From Actinoplanes derwentensis (GTDB lineage: Bacteria > Actinomycetota > Actinomycetes > Mycobacteriales > Micromonosporaceae): a stretch of DNA of 64,000 nt. Location: contig NZ_LT629758.1 in the NCBI RefSeq assembly GCF_900104725.1, positions 6,186,001-6,250,000 of the forward strand, written 5' to 3'. Positions 58,413-64,000 of the stretch are shown here, piece after piece. The first letter of the stretch is position 1; every line of letters starts with the position of its first letter. Both the position numbers and the translations under genes were made by a program. The notes beneath the pieces were generated by a model. The model was not told the origin of the DNA. It searched no databases and was given only the letters and a program-made list of their open reading frames with translations.

Positions 58413-61039
58413 GCGGCCGGCAGAGCGTCAAGGGCGGCAGCGATCCGAACCAGGTCGGCCTCAGCCGTGGCCAGCCGGTCCTTGATCTTCGCGACCACCT
58501 GTTCCGGGGCCTTGCCGACGAAGGCCTCGTTGCCGAGCTTGGCCCGGCACTGGGTCGCCTCCTTCTCGGCGCCCGCCTTGTCCTTCTCCAGCCGGGCCCG
58601 TTCGGCCGCCACGTCGATGGTGCCGCGGGTGTCCAGGTCGACGGTGATGCTGCCGGTCACCGCGAGGGTGGCGGTGGCGGCGAAGTCGTCGCCGGGCGCG
58701 TCGAGCCGGGCCAGCGATCGGATCAGCGCCTCGTGCGCGCTGATCCCGACGTTGCCCAGGCCGGTGAGCGCGGCGGTGACCCGCTGGCCCGGTTTGAGTC
58801 CCTGGTCGGCACGGAACCGGCGAACCTCGGTGACCACCTTCTGCAGGGCGGCCAGCTCGTCCTCGGCGGCGTCGTCGATGAGCGCCTGGTCCACCGTGGG
58901 CCAGGCCGACTTCATCACGGTCTCGCCGCCGGTGAGGGCGATCCACAGTTCCTCGGTGACGAACGGGATGACCGGGTGCAGCAGCCGCAGCAGCTGGTCG
59001 AGCACGTGCCCCAGGACGCGCTGGGTGGTCGGGCTTCCGGCGGCGAGGACCGGCTTGCTCAATTCCAGGTACCAGTCACAGACGTCGTCCCACGCGAAGT
59101 GGTAGAGGGCGTCACAGACCTTCGCGTACTCGTACGCCGCGAAGTAACCGTCCACCTCGGCGGTGACGTGCTGCAGGCGGGACAGGATCCACTTGTCGAT
59201 CGCGGACAGCTCCGACTCCGCCGGCAGGTCGCCGACGGTGGTGGCCCCGTTCATCAGCGCGAACCGGGTCGCGTTCCACAGCTTGTTGCAGAAGTTGCGC
59301 GACCCCTGGCACCACTCTTCACTGATCGGCACGTCGGAGCCGGGGTTGGCGCCGCGAGCGAGCGTGAAGCGGGTGGCGTCGGCGCCGTACCGCTCGATCC
59401 AGTCGAGCGGGTCGACCACGTTGCCGAACGACTTCGACATCTTCTTGCCGAACTGGTCCCGCACCATGCCGTGCAGGTTGATCACGTCGAACGGCTGCCT
59501 GCCGTCCATCGCGTACAACCCGAACATCATCATCCGGGCCACCCAGAAGAACAGAATGTCGTAGCCGGTCACCAGCACACTGGTCGGGTAGAACTTCTCC
59601 AGCTCGGCGGTCTTCTCCGGCCAGCCCAGCGTGGAGAACGGCCACAGCCCGGAGGAGAACCAGGTGTCGAGGACGTCCTCGTCCTGGTGCCAGCCCTCAC
59701 CGGTGGGCGCCTGCTCGTCGGGGCCGACACACACGATCTGGCCCTCAGGTCCGTACCAGACCGGGATCCGGTGCCCCCACCACAGCTGCCGCGAGATGCA
59801 CCAGTCGTGCATGTTGTCGACCCACGCGAAGTAGCGCTTGGACAGCTCGGCCGGCTCGATCGCGACCCGGCCGTCCCGGACCGCGTCACCGGCCGCCTTC
59901 GCCAGCGGTTTGGTGTTGACGAACCACTGCAGCGACAGCCGCGGCTCCACCGTCGTCTTGCACCGCGAACAGTGCCCGACCGAATGCAGGTAGGGCCGCT
60001 TCTCCGCGACGATCCGGCCTTCCTCCCGCAGCGCGGCGACGATCGCCGGCCGGGCTTCGTACCGGTCCAGGCCCTGGAACGGGCCGGGCACCGTGATGAC
60101 CGCACGCTCGTCCATGATCGCCGGGCTGGGAAGGTTGTGCCGCTGGCCGATCTCGAAGTCGTTCGGGTCGTGCGCCGGCGTCACCTTCACCGCGCCGGTG
60201 CCGAACGACGGGTCGACGTGCTCGTCCGCCACGATCGGAATGCGCCGGCCGGTCAGCGGCAGCTCCACCTCGGTGCCGACCAGGTGCTTGTACCGCTCGT
60301 CGTCGGGGTGCACGGCCACCGCGGTGTCACCGAGCATCGTCTCGGCACGCGTGGTGGCGACGACGATCGCGTTGTCACCCTCCCCGTACCGGATCGAGAC
60401 CAGCTCGCCCTCGTCATCGGTGTGCTCGACCTCGATGTCACTGAGCGCGGTGAGGCACCGCGGGCACCAGTTGATGATCCGGTTGGCCCGGTAGATCAGC
60501 CCGTCGTCGAACATCTTCTTGAAGATCGTCTGCACCGCGCGGGACAGACCCTCGTCCATCGTGAAACGCTCACGCGTCCAGTCGACGGAGTCGCCGAGCC
60601 GCCGCATCTGCGCCAGGATCGCGCCGCCGGACTCGGCCTTCCACTCCCAGACCCGCTCGACGAACTTCTCCCGGCCCAGGTCGTGCCGGGACAGCTGCTG
60701 GGACGCGAGCTGCCGCTCGACGACGTTCTGCGTGGCGATGCCGGCGTGGTCCATGCCCGGCAGCCACAGCACCTCGTAGCCCTGCAGCCGCTTGAGCCGC
60801 ACCAGGACATCCTGGATGGTGTGGTCGAGGGCGTGCCCCACGTGCAGCGAGCCGGTCACGTTCGGCGGCGGGATCACGATCGTGAACGGCGGCTTGTCAC
60901 TCTTCGGGTCCGCGGTGAAGTAACCCTCCGATACCCACCGCTCGTACCGCCGCTGCTCTACCTCGCCCGGCTGGTACTGAGCGGAGAGTCCACCGGTGGG
61001 CCGGCTGTCGGGAGTACGGGCTCTGGTCTCATCGGTCAC
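58409..61039 (-). CDS. valS: Valyl-tRNA synthetase
   Basis: 876 residues. The HIGH motif reads HVGH in [18 protein letters not shown] and the KMSKS motif is [14 protein letters not shown]. The editing domain and a C-terminal coiled coil arm ([23 protein letters not shown]) are present. The first of the valS-folC-DUF4233 operon. No T-box is visible in the 130-bp upstream gap. Confidence 0.97.
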   Translation of the reverse strand: MTDETRARTPDSRPTGGLSAQYQPGEVEQRRYERWVSEGYFTADPKSDKPPFTIVIPPPNVTGSLHVGHALDHTIQDVLVRLKRLQGYEVLWLPGMDHAGIATQNVVERQLASQQLSRHDLGREKFVERVWEWKAESGGAILAQMRRLGDSVDWTRERFTMDEGLSRAVQTIFKKMFDDGLIYRANRIINWCPRCLTALSDIEVEHTDDEGELVSIRYGEGDNAIVVATTRAETMLGDTAVAVHPDDERYKHLVGTEVELPLTGRRIPIVADEHVDPSFGTGAVKVTPAHDPNDFEIGQRHNLPSPAIMDERAVITVPGPFQGLDRYEARPAIVAALREEGRIVAEKRPYLHSVGHCSRCKTTVEPRLSLQWFVNTKPLAKAAGDAVRDGRVAIEPAELSKRYFAWVDNMHDWCISRQLWWGHRIPVWYGPEGQIVCVGPDEQAPTGEGWHQDEDVLDTWFSSGLWPFSTLGWPEKTAELEKFYPTSVLVTGYDILFFWVARMMMFGLYAMDGRQPFDVINLHGMVRDQFGKKMSKSFGNVVDPLDWIERYGADATRFTLARGANPGSDVPISEEWCQGSRNFCNKLWNATRFALMNGATTVGDLPAESELSAIDKWILSRLQHVTAEVDGYFAAYEYAKVCDALYHFAWDDVCDWYLELSKPVLAAGSPTTQRVLGHVLDQLLRLLHPVIPFVTEELWIALTGGETVMKSAWPTVDQALIDDAAEDELAALQKVVTEVRRFRADQGLKPGQRVTAALTGLGNVGISAHEALIRSLARLDAPGDDFAATATLAVTGSITVDLDTRGTIDVAAERARLEKDKAGAEKEATQCRAKLGNEAFVGKAPEQVVAKIKDRLATAEADLVRIAAALDALPAA

Positions 61040-61160
61040 CCGACAAGTCTACGGATCCGTTCCGAGCACCACGAATTCGCACCTCCCCGGGAGGAAGCGA
61101 TCGCACCCGGCCACTGTTCGGGCAGCATCGGGCGACACCGCCGGGATAGCTGGCGCGGGA

Positions 61161-61166
61161 TAGGCT
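61161..61166 (+). promoter_or_regulatory. Candidate -10 element (TAGGCT), leaderless promoter
   Basis: TAGGCT ends 6 nt before ATG 61173, with no Shine-Dalgarno sequence in between. Confidence 0.35.
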
Positions 61167-61172
61167 CGACGG

Positions 61173-61916
61173 ATGTCGGATCGCGGCCAGCAGGCGCCCA
61201 CCCCCACCGGTCCCACTCCCAGCGCGGACACGCCCGACCAGGCGCCGGTGGATCACAGCCCCGCCGCCGGTGACGTCCCGTTCGAGATCACCGCCGACGA
61301 CGGTCACTCAGCGTTCCGGCTCACCGATGCGGAGAGCAACGATCCCACCGAGACGGCCGGCAACCGCAAGGTCCGCACGGTCGTCCTGAGTTCGCTGCTG
61401 GCGGTGGCTCTGGCCGGCGCCGGCACCATCGGCTGGTTCGGCTGGACGGTGAACTCGGAACGCCACACCACCCTCTCCACCCCCACCAAGATCGGCGCGC
61501 TGACCCTGAACGACAGCGAAGAGGCCACCGCCACCGCCGACTACCTGCAGACGGCCCTGTCCGCCGAGATCACCATGGACAAGGCGGTCGGCGCGGTCTA
61601 CACGGCCGGCGACGACAAGTCGGTCCTCTTCTTCGGCGGCACCACTCTGCTGTGGTCCCCGGAAAGCGACTTGGATTCAGCGTTCACCCTGGTAAGCGAC
61701 GACCAGAGCGCGATCACCGGCCTCAAGGAAGTCGACGCCGGCGATTTCGGCGGCACGATGAAATGCGGCATCGCCAAATCCAGCGACGGCGACCTGGCAG
61801 TCTGCGGCTGGGCCGACCACGGAAGCCTGGCCTTGGCGATGTTCACCAACCGCACCGATTCCGAAGCAGCCCCCTTGATGCGCGAACTGCGAAACGCAAT
61901 CCAAACCAGATCCTGA
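61173..61916 (+). CDS. Membrane protein with extracytoplasmic C-x12-C-x-WADHGSL domain
   Basis: 247 residues. A Pro/Thr/Asp-rich cytoplasmic tail (about 1-65) precedes one membrane helix (about 70-91, VVLSSLLAVALAGAGTIGWFGW). The outer 155 residues end CGIAKSSDGDLAVCGWADHGSLALAMF. The spacing of the cysteines and the WADHGSL block is identical to that of the protein at 45527. Both probably bind or sense something at the cell surface; the role is unknown. It diverges from valS. Confidence 0.8.
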   Translation: MSDRGQQAPTPTGPTPSADTPDQAPVDHSPAAGDVPFEITADDGHSAFRLTDAESNDPTETAGNRKVRTVVLSSLLAVALAGAGTIGWFGWTVNSERHTTLSTPTKIGALTLNDSEEATATADYLQTALSAEITMDKAVGAVYTAGDDKSVLFFGGTTLLWSPESDLDSAFTLVSDDQSAITGLKEVDAGDFGGTMKCGIAKSSDGDLAVCGWADHGSLALAMFTNRTDSEAAPLMRELRNAIQTRS

Positions 61917-62245
61917 TTCGGTACGCCTACACCTCCCACAACCGCACCCCCAAGTCCCCGGCTGCGCCGCTACCGACGTCTTCCCCGACGCCCACAACAG
62001 CCCCCGGCCGCCCGAGCGGCATTTCCCCAAGGCCACTCCTGATCCCCTCAGGCCCCGATCCCAACAACCGCTCACCAGCAGCCGATCCTCAGCAGTCGAC
62101 TCCCAGGGCACTGATGACCCACGGCACTGACCTCAAACCGCCGCTCAGACGCATCCAGACCGGCCCAGCTCGCCACTACCGCGATCCCCGGCTCAAGTCC
62201 CGAAACGGGCTCCAGTCCCGAACCGCATTCCGTCCCGGAAATGCA
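61917..62245. other. Intergenic region without recognised gene
   Basis: About 330 bp between the membrane protein stop and the rRNA operon terminator. It is strongly C-rich on the plus strand. The sequence GTCCCGAA-CGG recurs near 62195-62240. Open frames here are short shadows, and no gene is supported. Confidence 0.6.
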
Positions 62246-62280
62246 GAAAAGGCCCACCCGGTCACCCGGGTGGGCCTTTC
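62246..62280 (-). terminator. rRNA operon terminator
   Basis: AAAGGCCCACCCGG and CCGGGTGGGCCTTT are exact reverse complements (62248-62261 and 62266-62279). On the minus strand the stem is followed by TTTTC. It lies just after the 5S rRNA gene. Confidence 0.9.
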
Positions 62281-62291
62281 CATACGTTTGA

Positions 62292-62410
62292 GTCCGGCGG
62301 CGTCCTACTCTCCCACACCCTCACGAGTGCAGTACCATCGGCGCTGGAGGGCTTAGCTACCGGGTTCGGAATGTAACCGGGCGTTTCCCCTCCGCTATGA
62401 CCACCGAAAC
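62292..62410 (-). rRNA. rrf: 5S ribosomal RNA
   Basis: On the minus strand it begins GTTTCGGTGGTCATAGCGGA, contains CCGAACCCGGTAGCTAAGCC and GCGCCGATGGTACTGCA, and ends at GGACGCCGCCGGACT. The size of about 119 nt is right. It is the last gene of the operon and is followed by a terminator. End positions are accurate to a few bases. Confidence 0.96.
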
Positions 62411-62520
62411 AGCCATCAGCGAAACATCAACCAGCAACCCGAGGACCGGACTTCTCCGGATCGGGGTGGTTGTTCGTTTGCTGTGAATCACACAGTGGAC
62501 GCTAAGCACAAAATTTAGGG

Positions 62521-64000
<1,480 letters not shown>

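Noticed and set aside
58733..61273. 846-codon open frame opposite valS
   Set aside because: Shadow of valS, no homology visible.

Overview
The window is very GC-rich, with GTG and TTG starts, Ala/Pro/Arg-rich proteins and dense co-oriented operons. Its backbone gene order is typical of Actinobacteria, and the style of the proteins best fits a Micromonosporaceae (Actinoplanes-like) chromosome. That placement is inferred from gene order and protein recognition, not from a database search. Nearly all conserved genes are housekeeping: protein quality control, translation, ribosome assembly, tRNA charging, DNA uptake and folate metabolism. No phage, IS element, CRISPR array or tRNA gene was recognised.

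Layout. (1) 1-10.7 kb: the 3' end of a family 3 glycoside hydrolase, a methyltransferase, then rsmE, dnaJ and hrcA (minus strand, CIRCE operator upstream), a DUF4870 membrane protein, hemW, an enoyl-CoA hydratase family gene, a lysozyme-like secreted protein and a membrane GAF/PAS sensor. (2) 10.4-21.8 kb: a GlsB-type membrane protein, lepA, a DUF4240 gene, a phosphotransferase, rpsT, a repeat-rich gap, then a repeat-bearing membrane protein, holA, comEC and comEA. (3) 21.8-30.6 kb: a PrmC-like methyltransferase, an unknown gene, degV, a lipoprotein, a GpgP-like phosphatase, rsfS, nadD, a hybrid histidine kinase and pepN. (4) 30.6-41.5 kb: trpS behind a tryptophan-rich leader peptide and attenuator, a GNAT gene, then obgE, rpmA, rplU, a lipoprotein, rne and two linked genes (a DUF2344 protein and a B12-binding radical SAM protein). 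(5) 41.5-45.2 kb: a three-gene partner-switching operon (RsbQ-like hydrolase, PAS/GAF/PP2C/ATPase phosphatase, STAS protein). (6) 45.5-64 kb: a repeat-rich membrane protein, plsC, ileS with a T-box leader, ndk, a 1437-residue membrane protein ending in a VOC domain, a DUF4233 gene, folC, valS, a small membrane protein paralogous to the one at 45.5 kb, and the 5S gene with the 3' part of the 23S gene of an rRNA operon on the minus strand.

The most notable observations are these. A family of 39-bp near-perfect palindromes occurs eight times in four clusters. Within clusters the start-to-start spacing is 60-61 bp, and three of the four clusters lie between convergent genes. An 11-codon leader peptide with tandem Trp codons, followed by mutually exclusive hairpins, precedes trpS. 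The DUF2344 gene has no ATG, GTG or TTG upstream of its conserved N-terminus and appears to start at ATT behind a well-placed AGGAG. A self-contained RsbQ/RsbP/STAS module carries its own RsbW-like ATPase domain. A T-box with an Ile specifier precedes ileS. Two membrane proteins 14 kb apart share an extracytoplasmic C-x12-C-x-WADHGSL domain. Seven genes appear to have leaderless promoters.
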